Shown here: one piece after another, positions 44,623-57,031 of the stretch
Layout: each line of letters opens with the position of its first letter
Numbering within the stretch: position 1 is the stretch's first letter
Source: Mauremys mutica
Taxonomy: Eukaryota; Chordata; Testudines; Geoemydidae
Length of the DNA: 64,000 nucleotides
Direction of reading: 5' to 3'
NCBI RefSeq assembly: GCF_020497125.1
Contig: NC_059072.1
Location: forward strand, 76,825,697 to 76,889,696
The notes under the pieces: model-generated
Seen by the model: the letters and a program-made list of their open reading frames with translations, nothing else
Database searches by the model: none
Told to the model about the DNA's origin: nothing
Made by a program: the position numbers and the translations under genes

Positions 44623-45407
44623 ATGTTTGTTGACCCCTTCAAGAACTCTAATAGATCAGTAAGACACGATTTCCCTTTACAGAAACCATGTTGACTATTG
44701 CTCAACAGTTTATGTTTTTCTATGTGTCTGACAATTTTATTCTTTACTATTGTTTCAACTAATTTGCCCGGTACCGACGTTAGACTTACCGGTCTGTAAT
44801 TGCCAGGATCACCTCTAGAGCCCTTTTTAAATATTGGCGTTACATTAGCTAACTTCCAGTCATTGGGTACCGATGCCGATTTAAAGGACAGGTTACAAAC
44901 CTTAGTTAATAGTTCCGCAACTTCACATTTGAGTTCTTTCAGAACTCTTGAGTGAATGCCATCTGGTCCCAGTGACTTGTTAATGTTGAGTTTATCAATT
45001 AATTCCAAAACCTCCTCTAGTGACACTTCAATCTGTAACAGTTCCTCAGATTTGTCACCTACAAAAGCCAGCTCAGGTTTGGGAATCTCCCTAATATCCT
45101 CAGCCGTGAAGACTGAAGCAAAGAATCCATTTAGTTTCTCCGCTATGACTTTATCGTCTTTAAGCACTCCTTTTGTATTTCGATCGTCAAGGGGCCCCAC
45201 TGATTGTTTAGCAGGCTTCCTGCTTCTGATGTACTTAAAAAACATTTTGTTATTACCTTTGGAGTTTTTGGCTAGCCGTTCTTCAAACTCCTCTTTGGCT
45301 TTTCTTATTATATTTTTACACTTAATTTGGCAGTGTTTGTGCTCCTTTCTATTTGCCTCACTAGGATTTGACTTCCACTTTTTAAAGGAAGTCTTTTTAT
45401 CTCTCAC
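44595..45407 (-). pseudogene. CR1 ORF2 spacer and RT entry
   Basis: A basic linker (KKWKSNPSEANRKEHKHCQI) is followed by RSRKPAKQSVGPL, the early RT region (PDGIHSRVLKELKCEVAEL) and RT motifs VPNDWKLANVTPIFKKG and NYRPVSLTSVPGKL. The frame shifts near 44630, where RT motif A (DIVYLDFQKAFD) continues in another phase. Confidence 0.88.
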
Positions 45408-45502
45408 TGCTTCTTTTACATGGTTGTTAAGCCACGGTGGCTCTTTTTTAGTTCTTTTACTGTTTTTCTTAATTTGGGGTATACATTGAAGTTGGGCCTC
45501 TA

Positions 45503-46246
45503 TTATGGTGTCTTTAAAAAGGGCCCATGCAACTTGCAGGGATTCACTTTAGTCACTGTACCTTTTAACTTTTGTCTAACTAACCCCTTCATTTTTGTAT
45601 AGTTCCCCCTTTTGAAATTAAATGCCACAGTGTTGGGCAGTTGAGGTGTTCTTCCCACCACAGGGATGTTGAATGCTATTGTATTATGGTCACTATTTCC
45701 AAGCGGTCCTGCTATAGTTACCTCTTGGACCAGCTCCTGCGCTCCACTCAGGATTAAATCTAGAGTTGCCTCTCCCCTTGTGGGTTCCCGTACCAGCTGC
45801 TCCATGAAGCAGTCATTTAAAGTATCGAGAAATTTTATCTCTGCATTTCGTCCTGAAGTGAAATGTTCCCAGTCAATATGGGGATAATTGAAATCCCCCA
45901 CTATTATTGGGTTCTTAATTTTGATAGCCTCTCTAATTTCCCTTAGCATTTCATCATCACTATTACTGTCCTGGTCAGGTGGTCGATAATAGATCCCTAA
46001 TGTTATATTTTTACTAGAGCATGAAATTTCTATCCATAGAGATTCTATGGAACATGTGGATTCGCTTAAGATTTTTACTTCATTTGAATCTACACTTTCT
46101 TTCACATATAGTGCCACTCCTCCCCCTGCACGACCTATTCTGTCCTTCCGATATATTTTGTACCCCGGAATGATTGTGTCCCATTGATTGCTCTCAGTCC
46201 ACCAGGTTTCTGTGATGCCTATTATATCAATATCCTCCTTTATCAC
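45503..46246 (-). pseudogene. CR1 ORF2 endonuclease domain
   Basis: An apurinic/apyrimidinic-type endonuclease that nicks target DNA for reverse transcription. Visible motifs are DIIGITETWW (Glu in the catalytic site), GGGVALYVKESV, YYRPPDQD, VGDFNYPHIDW and GNSDHNTIAF (the final SDH motif). The frame shifts near 45540, after which homology continues in the next segment. The true N-terminus is absent. Confidence 0.88.
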
Positions 46247-48217
46247 AAGGAGGTGTTATACAATATAACACCATTCTGAGAAGTGGCACCTTGCAGGTTT
46301 GTTTTTCCAGCAACAATGCAAAAATCATGGTGTTAAACACTACTCTGGGAAAAGTCATGAATATAACAATAACTGTTCTTTCTACATTCTCCAGACCAGG
46401 TTCAAAGATACCCAAAGCTTGCAAAGAAGTAGCAAGGTTTCCTTTAAAAAACAACTGGACCACTGATGGGTTCCTCGAAAGATAATGCTGTTCATTTCTT
46501 TTTGGCTGTTCATTTAGTCCCCTGTATGAGAGATTATAAGATTTCCTGCTCATCTGATTGCTGTTAGTTAATATTGTAACTCAGTAAATCTGTCTCAGCC
46601 AAGGGTATTTATCCAAACCTTGTCTGGATATCTGAAACAGTCATATTCCTGAACAAATCAAGGAAACAGTGGAAATCTCACAAGGCAGCCTGCTGTCCTG
46701 AGGTTTTCAACCCAATAGCCTGCCAAAGAAATGTAGATAAGATTAAAAGTTTATATTATGTTTCCAAGGTTATTTCATATCTTATCTGAACTGTGCTTTG
46801 AGTGAGATGGAGCACAGTTGGTATCACTGTACATTATCTCTGAGTATATCTATCTGCTTTGCCCGCCCATTTTGAGACGTAGCAGCCTTCATTGGAACTA
46901 AAGCCTCTTGGTGACATTAGCAAAACTCTGGTGGCTATTTGAAGAATACTGGGCTCTCAGGGAAGAGCTACAAGTCATGTATAAGTGTTCCTCTGCCCCA
47001 CTCAAACCCACTTTTTTAAACGAAAGACCTTTTGACTGATATTTTCGGATTTCAAGCAGAATCAAGGAACACATCTTTACAAAAATAGCCAAGACAGTCA
47101 TACTAGATCAATTGCAGTACGAGCACAGTGGCTTAATCAGAACAGGCAGGTAGCTAATCCCAAAGCCTTTACATGAGATCATATAGACAGGCCTCAGAAA
47201 TTATCTGAAATACAGACTTTGGCTGTGTGAGTCTGAGAAACTTATAAACTCCATGTGTCACACCACATAGAGGTGAAACTTAACAGGTCTGGTTTTATAT
47301 TTGTGTTGGCTCTGGTGAAACATAGACCCTGTTCAATCCAGATTTATCATTTGAAAGAAACAGCCTTAAAAGGGATCACATATGAGCCCTAGTTGTTAGT
47401 GCTATAATTTATAGGACTATTCTAAGTCTACCCATTAAAGCATCAGGTGATGTCTCCGATGCCACAAGAACATAGCTGGCTACAATTAGTTATGAATGTT
47501 CTAGCCCAATACCTTTATGCGTTGCCAATGTTCTCCATTACCGAATGCCTGAAATGTAATTTTAGAGGATAACTCCTCATTGATTCAGTGGTTTTCCAGC
47601 AGCAAATAACCATTAGAGATTACAATGAAGTCTAAACTTCTAAAGTAGCTGGGATGCTGGCCAGGGATTTGCCCATAATATACAAGCATTTGCTAACTCT
47701 TATTGAATTAGAATAAAAGAAAAAAGTGATTGTGGGAGGACTGATTTTAAACCCAGCCTGTCAGAATGTCTTGTTTATATGCTGTTAAAAAGAAATTGCA
47801 ACACTAGGAACATTGCTGATTTGGTTAACAATTATCCTCAAACAAACTTACCAACTTTCCATCCTCATAATGTGACTCTCTGCACTCATTAAATGGGCTC
47901 TTGAATAACAATTATTTATACTGCCAGTTTATGGTCTTAAACTGCAGCAAGCAAGAGTGAATAATTAGCTCATTTTAGAGGAGAAACTGAGAATGGGCTT
48001 TTACTCTGTAAACATGTATTATTCATAGCAAAGCAAGAGATAGGAATTGAACCAAATGAATTTGTGAGATAAAAGGCTGCAACCTATAGGATCACATAAT
48101 ATCCAGTGGCACAGAAGAATCTTTGAGAAAGGGAAAAGAGAGTTATTTATATAATATAAAATATGTGGGACTTTAGGTTTCTCCAATAAATTCTGGGTTT
48201 AAATTTGTGCAGCAGGT
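46247..48217. other. AT-rich intergenic DNA
   Basis: No gene or clear repeat. Confidence 0.5.
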
Positions 48218-48218
48218 G

Positions 48219-48290
48219 CCTAATCCAAAATCCATCTGAAGTCAATGCGAGTCTTTCACTTGACTTCAATGTACTTTGAAACAGGCCCCA
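48219..48290. repeat. Short palindromic repeat, copy 2
   Basis: AATCCAAAATCCATCTGAAG and the inverse GACTTCAATGTACTTTGAAA form an imperfect hairpin. Related to 16643-16709. Confidence 0.5.
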
Positions 48291-50407
48291 TGTTTATTAC
48301 TTAACCTCTGAGAGGCTCAGTAGGACTTCCAGTTTGTTCTTTTGATATCTGCATTACTCCTTGCTGGTTATTTAAATTCAGCCATTTAATTTACCAATTT
48401 TGAAATGCTTGATGATAAATTACTCCCATTTCATCCACTAAATCTTGACTTTATGAAAAATTCATCCTTTTTCTTCTTTGGCCTCAGTAATAACTCGACT
48501 GTTGGAGATTCACCTGGGCCATCTATTATTCATTCAAACTCTACTTCATTTTCTAGAGGGTGGGGTAGATATAAAAATGATGAATCATTCAGTAAACATC
48601 AAGGAAGTGTAGCTTCTGCAGTGCTTTTTGATTTTCTGATTGACACTACCACTTTCAGGGTGACTGAGTTTATTTCCTGCTCTTCTCAAGATTGATTGGT
48701 ACTCAGCAAAGCATGCCCACTGATATCTAATATTGCTTTCCCTGACAACAGTATGAATGAAAACTGACATGCTAACTCTTTGAATTCCACTGAGGATAAA
48801 TGCAGTAAATTGTAGGCTTAAGGTAATGGTGATACAAAATAAATGTTGTTCTATCTTCTATAGATGGAATTGAGGTCTTTGAAAATAATCCAGCCCTCAA
48901 TATCAGGAAATTGGAGAATGTCAACAGTTTATTTTTCCCTTCTTTTTTAAAAAAGAAATGAAGGCTGCAAATGTTCTCTGCAGAAGAAGACATGGTATGT
49001 TTTATAGTTTTTATTCTGACCTAGTCTAATCAAATTCTGTAAAAGAAAATTCAATCAGCTGAATTCTCTACTGCTTTAAATAAAATATCAAAATTTATAG
49101 AAGAATCTCTGGGAATAGTTTGCAGTAGGAATACTGAGAACTCAATTAATATAAATACAAGCATGTGCCATGACATTACAGAAAACACCTCAACTCAATA
49201 TGTATTGATAACACTAATTCCAATTAAGTTTTTCTAAGAAAAAAATATCATTATGGACAATAGGTTAAAATCAAGCTCAATTTGTTCCATATTTGAAATA
49301 TAAATATTAATCTGTATTCTCTTTAGGGTATTAGTGAATAGGAGCAGATGTGACCCATCTACTAGTGACAAATGTTACTTGTGTTTTCATTCACCAAAAA
49401 CCTGACTTTGGAGGTCAGGGCGGAGGAAATTACGGCATTTTTAAAATTAAGAAAAACTTTGCATCATCTACAAGGACAGCTAAACTCAAGCTTGAATAAC
49501 ATCTCCTGCATCTGAATCATCTTCCAGCCTTCGGTTTTTCGTCTCTCACTCTCTACCAGTTGAGGGCCTGACATCATGCTGCTCCTACAAATGGAATGCT
49601 CTTCTTTGTTGTAATGGTTACAGGGTGACCATACATTTGGGGCCTGGTTTTGCTACCTTCACCCCTCTTTGCAACCATGCTAACCCAACAGGCCCAAGTG
49701 CATTTGGCACCTGTAAGCCCCATTTCCTCCAGGACTATGACAGCAGGTGATCAAGTGACTAGTGCCCTTTTGATCTGTGTAGTCAGCCAAAACTCAGGAT
49801 CTTGCAGGTAGCCTGCATTAGGAAAAGAAATTGATGTTGGAATCAGGTATTTTTCATGTAATAGTGTTTGTTTATAACAAATGTACACGGAGTCCTGTTT
49901 CCCTGAACCAAGTAGGAATCAAACACCAGAAGACAATTTCTTTGCTCACTGCTCCAAGCTTCTTTCCAGCTGGCATTTAACCCTAAAGCTCTCTCTTAGG
50001 CACTCCCCACTCCCGCAGGGAAAATTTGCTTCTGTGGCTGTGCTTGGTTCTCTGCTGTTTTTCTCTGTGTGTTTCTGTGGTGTTTCTCTCACACACAGAA
50101 ACACACTGGCAAGCCATTCAATCTCCTGATTCCTGCATTTATTATCTGACCTCAAGGAAACCTTTTGGGCTGCGTAGCTTAACTGCAAACACAGCCTTGC
50201 ATGTGGCCTGTGTTTTGAGTGGTAGCTCCTATTGTTTCAGAAAGGAGCTTGATTGCTTTTTACGTTTATCCTGAACGAAGGGTGGCTTACAACCACCAGC
50301 TTCAATGAGATTTCATCCAACCCCCAGCACAAGACTCAAATACAGTTTCCTCAAAACGCAGCATTATTTATTCATTCACCCAAAGGTACATAAAAATCAG
50401 AGACAAG
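48291..50407. other. Intergenic DNA
   Basis: No gene recognised. ORFs at 48405-48695 and 49881-50274 lack family features. Confidence 0.45.
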
Positions 50408-50415
50408 GGTTAGAA

Positions 50416-50726
50416 CAGGGGTCGGCAACCTTTCAGAAGTGGTGTGCCGGGGTCTTCATTTATTCATTCTGATTTAAGGTTTCACGTGCCAGTAATACAT
50501 TTTAACCTTTTTAGAAGGTCTCTTTCTATAAGTCTAAAACATATAACTAAACTATTGTTGTATGTAAAGTAAATAAGGATTCAAAATATTTAAGAAGCTT
50601 CATTTAAAATTAAATTAAAATGCAGAGCCCTCCAGACTGGTGGCCAGGATCCAGCCAGTGTGAGTGCCACTGAAAATCAGCTCACGTGCCACCTTCGGCA
50701 CGCGTGCCATAGGTTGCCTACCCCTG
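50416..50726. mobile_element. Non-autonomous hAT transposon
   Basis: Terminal inverted repeats CAGGGGTCGGCAACCTTTC and ATAGGTTGCCTACCCCTG. A perfect 8-bp target duplication GGTTAGAA lies at 50408-50415 and 50727-50734. The core is AT-rich and non-coding, unlike the GC-rich hAT at 22086. Confidence 0.93.
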
Positions 50727-50968
50727 GGTTAGAACAATAAAAGTTTATTTCACTTTGCCTAAAACTTAATGTTTCCTTGCAAGCTTTGGTAAATTTCATT
50801 CAGCCCAGTTAGCTCCATTTCTGGGTTGGAGAGATGCTTGCTTGCTGCAGCTTCTATCTCCTCTATTTATCAGATGAATCTCTAGCATCTGCTGAAACCC
50901 GCTCAACCCCTCTTACATTTCTACACCCAGGATCCTTTAGTGATTTAATATTCCTTTTGATTCTATGC

Positions 50969-51926
50969 TAGAGTTGCCAGATGTCTGGTTTTCGACCAGA
51001 ACGTCCGGTCGAAAAGGGACCCTGGTGGCTCCGGTAAGGCCATTAAAAGTCTGGTCAGTGGGGCAGCAGGGCTAAGGCAGGATCCCTGCCTGCCATGCCT
51101 CCATGCAGTCCCGGAATCAGCAGCATGTCCCCCACTCTGGCTTCTACATGTAGGGACAGCCAGGGGGCTCCGTGTGCTGCCCCCACCTCTGTGGCCAATG
51201 GGAGCTGCGGGGGCAGTGCCTGCAGATAGTGCAGGGTGTAGAGCCACCTGGCCACCTCTCCCTGTAGGAGCCAGAGGAGGGCCATTCTGCTGCTTCTGGG
51301 AGCTGCTTGAGGTAAGCACCGCCTGGAGCCTGCACCCCTCCTGTGCACCCTCCACTCTAATGCCTTCACCCCCAGCCAGAGCCCTCACCCCCCTGCACCA
51401 CAACACCCTGCCCCAGCCCTGAGCACCCTCCTGCACCACAAACGCCTCATCCCTGGCACCACCCAACCCCAGCTGAAGCCCTCACCCCCCACACCCCAAC
51501 CCCATGCCCCAGGTCAGAGCCCCCTCCCACACACGGAACCCCTCATTTCTGGCCTCACCCCCAAACCTGCACCCCCAGCCGAGAGCCCATATCTCCTCCC
51601 ATACCTCAACCCCCTTCCTCAGCCTGGAGCCCCCTTTCATACTCTGAACCCCTTGGCTCCAGCCCCCCAGCCCGGAGCCCCATCCTGCACCCCAAACCCC
51701 TCATCCCTGTCCCCACCCAGGAGCCTGCACCATCAGCTGGAGCCCTCACCCCTTCCCACATGCCAGTCCCCTGAGCCAGCCCGGTGAAAATGAGCGAGTG
51801 AGTGAGGGTGGGGAGAGCGAATGACAGAGGGAGGGAGAATGGAGTGAGCGGGGTCTTGGAGAAAGGGCAGGGCAGGCAGCGGGGTAAAGGTGTTCGGTTT
51901 TGTGCAGGTAGAAGTTGGCAACCCTA
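50969..51926. mobile_element. hAT transposon with GC-rich minisatellite core
   Basis: Ends TAGAGTTGCCAG... and ...TTGGCAACCCTA, with the 8-bp duplication TTCTATGC at 50961-50968 and 51927-51934. The interior (about 51310-51785) is a degenerate array of GAGCCC...TGCACCCC and AACCCC motifs. ORFs across it on both strands are compositional. Confidence 0.88.
51310..51785. repeat. Degenerate C-rich minisatellite
   Basis: Repeating units of roughly 30-60 bases built from CCCTGCACCCC, AACCCC, GCCCCAGCC and GGAGCCC. It lies inside the hAT element. Confidence 0.65.
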
Positions 51927-51934
51927 TTCTATGC

Positions 51935-54315
51935 CCTGGCCTAGAAGAATAAATCTTATTAGCCTGGAGCTAGGCAGGGGCATTCCCCGATTAACAGCTC
52001 CTTGCCATTGTTTCCTTAATGACCCTTTTCTCCATCATTGTTTCATTTCCTGTTTGCTCGCCCCTCCCTACCCCCAATGCCCAGTCTCCTTTTATTTAAC
52101 TCCTATGAAGTCAGGCAGGATAATATCAAATACGTAAAATGGGGATATGATATTTATAAAGTTTAATACATATAACTCCCTCATTTTCCACATATCTTTC
52201 CTGATAAGCTTCTCATCTCTTCTCCTTCAAATGCCTCGGTAAACCCCACTATTTCCAAGTATGCTTTCTGCAATTGTCTCATCACCATTGAGGTAACTGA
52301 ACTGTTGTCCTTTTCTGTCTCACCTGTGCTAGACAGATTCTTCCTGTGTCCCATTCTGTCTTGTAAAGCTTCATATTTGCCCTAAATAAATGCTTATTAA
52401 TAAGTAAAATAAATAAACAAATAAACTATCTGTAATATCCATTGATCTTAAGTTGTTATCAGTGAACCAGTTCATATAAAATAAGCACTGGCCACCCCCA
52501 CCCTCCGATTTTGTATTTATTTATTTATTTTTACTGGAACAGATAAATTTATCAACTTCAAGGAAGTTACCAGCAGGCCTCAAGCTATTCTTCTCAACTG
52601 CAAACATGCATCTTCCCTGTGATTCCTGAAATGATACCAAGTACAGCAAATCCAGCAGTCCGTCTTCTAAGTCCAGTCCTAATCTTAGGGTGCTCTATGG
52701 TGCAATGAACCCTGATCAGGGAGACCTTGGAGACTGCACAATATTTGATTGGAATAATAAAGCCCAATAGAACTCTTCAGAAAGCTCTGCACCAAGGTAA
52801 AGTAAACCTTACAAAATGCCATACTTACATCTGACAATGATATAAAAATGGAGTCCCAATTAGTTCAGAATGCTCACCAATGCAAGAAGACATTTGAGCA
52901 TTCCCAATTGAGCAGTATTCTCTCCTCATCTCTGCTTCAAAGAACATTTCTCTGCATGAAAGAAAGTATTGTTCATTATTTAATGTATGTCTGACATCTA
53001 GGATGAATTAATTAAACCTGGAAATTGGAGCTGCAGAAAATCCAGGCACAACAGAAAATGTAGTAAACAGATAGTTAATAAAAAACAACAGGACACTTAT
53101 CTCAACAGCCTTTGTGAAATAAAAGTGGGATATTTTGGGAGATGGTACTAAAAAGAGTGAGAAGATGTGACTGCAACAACATTAAAAACATTTGCACATC
53201 TGGCTTAAATAAGACAATGATGTACATATTAAATTACACAAATTAAACATTGATGTAAGGATGGAAGTGTCACACAAAAAGAACTCTCCAAGTTTAACTG
53301 CTCAGAGCTAGACTATTTTGAGTTCACTTTGGCTCATGGTTGAGTAATTTGTACTAATCTTCAGATGGACAAAATCTGAATTCCAGTACTGAACCATAGT
53401 TAGATATCCGTAGATATTATAAGTGACTTAATAACATCAGAGATAGTGTCTGGCTTCTCCTCTACTGAGTGATGCTGCTCAAGCTGGGGGAAATAGAGAT
53501 GGGAGAAAGATCTAGTCTGGTGGTTGGATAAACACTACCATGTCCCTTTGGTGTGGAGAGATGAGGACTTGTGGTGCTGATCTGAAACTTCAGGAAACCA
53601 AATAAAGTTTCTCTTTCTTTACCTGTCCATTCTGCCATTATTATGCTCACACCTGGGCAGGATTTTCTGGTGATACTCGGGATGAGAGTAGGCAATTTTC
53701 CTAGTTATCTCTCCCTTTGCATAGAAACTCTGTACACTACTTAAGAACATGATCAATTTCCAGATGAATGTCTCTCGGTCCTGTAAGAACAGTTCACCAA
53801 ATTTCTGGTGTGGCAGAAACTCCAGCTGGACCTTGAGTTTCAACAGTGGTGCAAATCTGCTGGGTTCACTTTCATAGCTGACCAAACCTCTTCATTCAGC
53901 AGTATGTAGAGAGGTGACCATTAGCAGAAAATCTCTCTGGAATAGATCGTGGGATCATTTCTCCCTCCCCCTCATCCTCCACCTCGCCCCTCCAGCCCAG
54001 GGACTAGAAAGCCACCTCTCTTTTTCATCCTGGTACCTTGAAAACAGCTGTGTTCTCCAAATGTTGGATAAACTTTAAAGAAGAAATTGCTAACTTATAA
54101 TGTAGCCCCTGGAAGGAACTGCCACTCTCCTTGAGAAACTGTGAACATTTTAAATGTTTAAAACATTAGTACATGTGTGTTACCATTAGTAGCCTCTGCT
54201 TCTTCCTCATGGATTGCAAAAGTAGTCTGAGAACCAAGGATAGCCTATCAGTTGCATTCCTGGAATGCTGAAAGGTACCAATATTGTTATGTGGGGGGAT
54301 TTCTTGGCTTCTTCT
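51935..54315. other. Intergenic DNA, possibly including part of a decayed DNA transposon
   Basis: No gene recognised up to 53460. Minus-strand ORFs at 53462-53885 may be remnants of the element at 54319-56485 but match nothing I know. A short TATTTATT run lies near 52513. Confidence 0.4.
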
Positions 54316-54318
54316 AAA

Positions 54319-54608
54319 GCAGTGGGAAATATAATGCTACCCTGATCTTTGACTCCCTGGAGGGAAACCATTCCACCAAGAGGGCAGGACAGCACCCCAA
54401 AGACAGCAGCGAAAGACAGAGAAAGATCCTGAAGGACCTGTTTATTGGCATAGACAGAGGAAATAATGAGCAGTTTGAATTCCTGAAGGCATGGGAGGAG
54501 TTGGCTCATCAGCAGGAAGAGACACTGATGAACCAGTTCCTGGAGCAGGAGGCACAACATAGGAAATGGGAACATTTCCTAATGGATACTGATAGAACTG
54601 GTAGATGA
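54319..54608 (+). pseudogene. Coiled-coil accessory-protein exon remnant, Harbinger-like
   Basis: A plus-strand frame after TAA (about 54316-54318) is open for about 95 codons to TGA near 54608 with no ATG near its start. The end is a coiled coil rich in Glu and Gln (GIDRGNNEQFEFLKAWEELA, then HQQEETLMNQFLEQEAQHRK). C-terminal coiled coils of this kind occur in MYB-like accessory proteins of Harbinger transposons. A degraded Harbinger transposase lies downstream on the opposite strand. Assignment is inference. Confidence 0.35.
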
Positions 54609-56097
54609 ATAAGTTCAGGGTCCTCCTCCTGAGGCCACTACCTGTCTGAGAACCAACTCCACCACCTCCTCCACCTCTTCTTTTCCCTCTGGCTGCTTCC
54701 CAGGCTGTTGCTGAGATGGAAGACCCAACCGCCTCCCTCCCCCATTGACCAGGAGAAGCCTGCAGGACTGCCAGGACCACACCCTCCACCACACCCAAAA
54801 TCCCTCACAGGAGAACTCTCCTGAGCATCCTGGTCAGGAACAATGAGCATTGGGAGTCCCTGAACCCCACCAAGTGCCCATTCCTAAACCCAATGCAGGA
54901 GATATTTCCGTTTGTCCCCAAGAATAATTTGTTCCCAAGAAAGCAAGGAGATGGTTGCAAAGCCATTAACCTTTGGCCATTGTGCATGGATTCAGTCCCA
55001 TTATGTTTTGTAGTTTACATTTCTTTTTTAAAATATTTCAATTACACATTCCATATAGTACTTTTCATAAATGTTATCGTTTCCTTGACTTGTGTGTGTA
55101 CCCTCCTTCCTAAGTATGATGAATGTAAGATGTTTTCTGGGCCCCACAATTCTGAGCCCCCCCCACAATTCATTCAAAATTAGAATGATGCAACTGTCTG
55201 GTGCCATCAGACTGCAATCACTTTTCTCTCTGTCCCACAACCACAAACGCCCCAGGATGAGAAATATCCGATGATCCAAATATGCATGCATGGGAGGAGG
55301 AAAGTGCAGTGAGTGCTATCTGCTTCCAGAAAGCATTGCTAATTCTCAAAGCAGCAGAACGCATAATACAGAAAATGTGTAGGTAAATGTCTTTATGGCT
55401 TGGTTCACATGCAGAAAAATGAAACACAATTAAAGTAACAATAAAGGCATCTGACACCACCCAATAGCCCCTCCTTCCCCTCAACACCATTCGCCCCGAC
55501 AACCATGACCAGTTGCAACTTTAGGATTAGTGTTCCATATCAGCTGCTAAGTGCAGTTAGCAATGCTGACAAAGAATGGTTTAAAAAAATGGGTGCACTT
55601 CTGGACCCCAAAGCAAATGTTGATGAAGATGTTAAGTGATACTGAGTGTTCCGGATGACAGAAGTTTGTAGACAAGTGTGAACAATTAAGACAAAAGCAT
55701 TGCACAATGACCGCATTTCTACTCAGCCACCAGTGTCCACAGCATAAACCCAACCCCCAGCTCTTAACCCAGTGGAGGTGCCCTGTCTGTAGTGTGTGAA
55801 TTGTCAGAGGAAAGAAAGGCTAATGACTTTCAGTTGCAGGGGAACAAACCCATGGAGCTATGAAGCCTACCAAATATGTGCTAATGTTCCATCGTGTGCT
55901 TTTCCAGCAGCTGCATGGGGTGTGAAAGTGGCCCTTGACACTGACAGAGGTCATCCCCAGCCTCCCTGCTGTGCCAAGATGTGTGCACATATAACATCCC
56001 TGATTTCCCAGTGTGCACATACTGCACAGAGTTTGTAAACCAGGCTTGTCACGTGCCCACTTGGGACAGAAGCACTCACAAACGCAGCAGGCTCCCA
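54609..56097. other. Decayed interior of Harbinger-like element
   Basis: No credible intact ORF. The minus-strand Gly-rich ORFs around 54640-54850 are antisense of a CCACCT-rich stretch. Confidence 0.35.
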
Positions 56098-56485
56098 TTA
56101 TATGACAGGTGTTGGCCACATTGGCATCCAGATGTTACCTAGGCAGCAACAATGAGATTTAAGCTTTCCAAATGTGCACTCCATGACCATTCTGCAGCTA
56201 CTGAGTTTGTGACTGAATTCCTTGTCTCTGGGATCACTGATGTTGAGGTCTGGCTTAATGACCCAAGTTAGGGAGCAGGTCCTCCAAAATAACAATTGAC
56301 ACACGCACACTGTACAGAGCAATGTTGTTTCTGGGGAATAAATACTCTTCTTCCCCTCTCAAGTACAATCCTGATCTCATCAGCACCCTGGCATCATGAA
56401 CCTTTCCAGTGTTTCCCACCCTAGTAGTCATGAATCTCCCTCTGTGGTCCACATATCTGTATATGATAGTTCCTAAAAGGAGAGA
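56098..56485 (-). pseudogene. PIF/Harbinger transposase (HARBI1-like) fragment
   Basis: Two adjacent frames carry the DDE_4-type transposase: VDHRGRFMTTRVGNTGKVHD then ARVLMRSGLY (56452-56380), a degraded stretch where the second catalytic Asp should be (LEDLLPNLGH), and KLSSCRMVMECTFGKLK with the catalytic Glu (about 56200). The frame changes near 56265. The first Asp region is missing or unrecognisable. The fragment is inactive. Harbinger transposases cut and paste at TTA/TAA targets with help from a MYB-like partner; a possible partner remnant lies at 54319-54608. Confidence 0.75.
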
Positions 56486-56489
56486 GGGT

Positions 56490-57026
56490 CATCCAGATGC
56501 CATTGTAGAATGCAGAATGAAACAGCTGCTTTCCAAATCTCCACAGAGTGTTGTAATTGAAGCACTGGGCAGCCAGAAACAGTGAATCTGCTGACAGTTC
56601 ACAGTCTTCCTCTCCAAACTAAAGAAATATTCTGTGGAAGCATCAGTATCAGACAGCTGGGTTAAATGGGTCCAAACCAGAGCTCTGTGAAAAAGATAAG
56701 TTGTAAAACACAAACTGGTCAAATTATGTAATTAACAGTTACCTCTACTAGGTTTCTCACTGTTCTTTGGATCTGTGTTCCTTAGCTGAAAAACAGACTG
56801 AAAATTATTATTAGCCAAATTAGCTTTTAAAGCAATCAAGAAATTACAGAAAGCATAATAAAGATGGTTAGACTATAGTGTAAACAATGTCAAAAATTGA
56901 ACTCAGCATGGGATATTACAATTATCAAGAGATAAGATGCATCAGTTCACTCAATGATTAACACAATCTTGTTACAAAGGCAAACTTTTATCCTATACTA
57001 GTCTGTCTAGGTGACTTTGGTACCAG
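56490..57026. other. AT-rich intergenic DNA
   Basis: No gene recognised. Confidence 0.45.
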
Positions 57027-57031
57027 CATGG

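Larger units (their letters stand above)
43316..46246 (-). mobile_element. CR1-type LINE, 5'-truncated, well preserved
   Basis: On the minus strand ORF2 runs from just inside the endonuclease to the natural stop near 43512, then a 3' untranslated region ending near the CTTATATTCTTATG tail at 43316. All domains can be read with only three frame changes. The 5' part (ORF1, start of endonuclease) is missing beyond 46246, as is usual for LINE truncation. Confidence 0.9.

Noticed and set aside
44956..45489. 177-codon plus ORF rich in Leu and Ser
   Set aside because: Antisense shadow of the CR1 ORF2 spacer/RT region.
50963..51466. 167-codon minus ORF
   Set aside because: Compositional ORF across the hAT element and its minisatellite.
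54442..54850. Gly-rich minus ORFs
   Set aside because: Antisense to a CCACCT-rich stretch; no recognisable domain.
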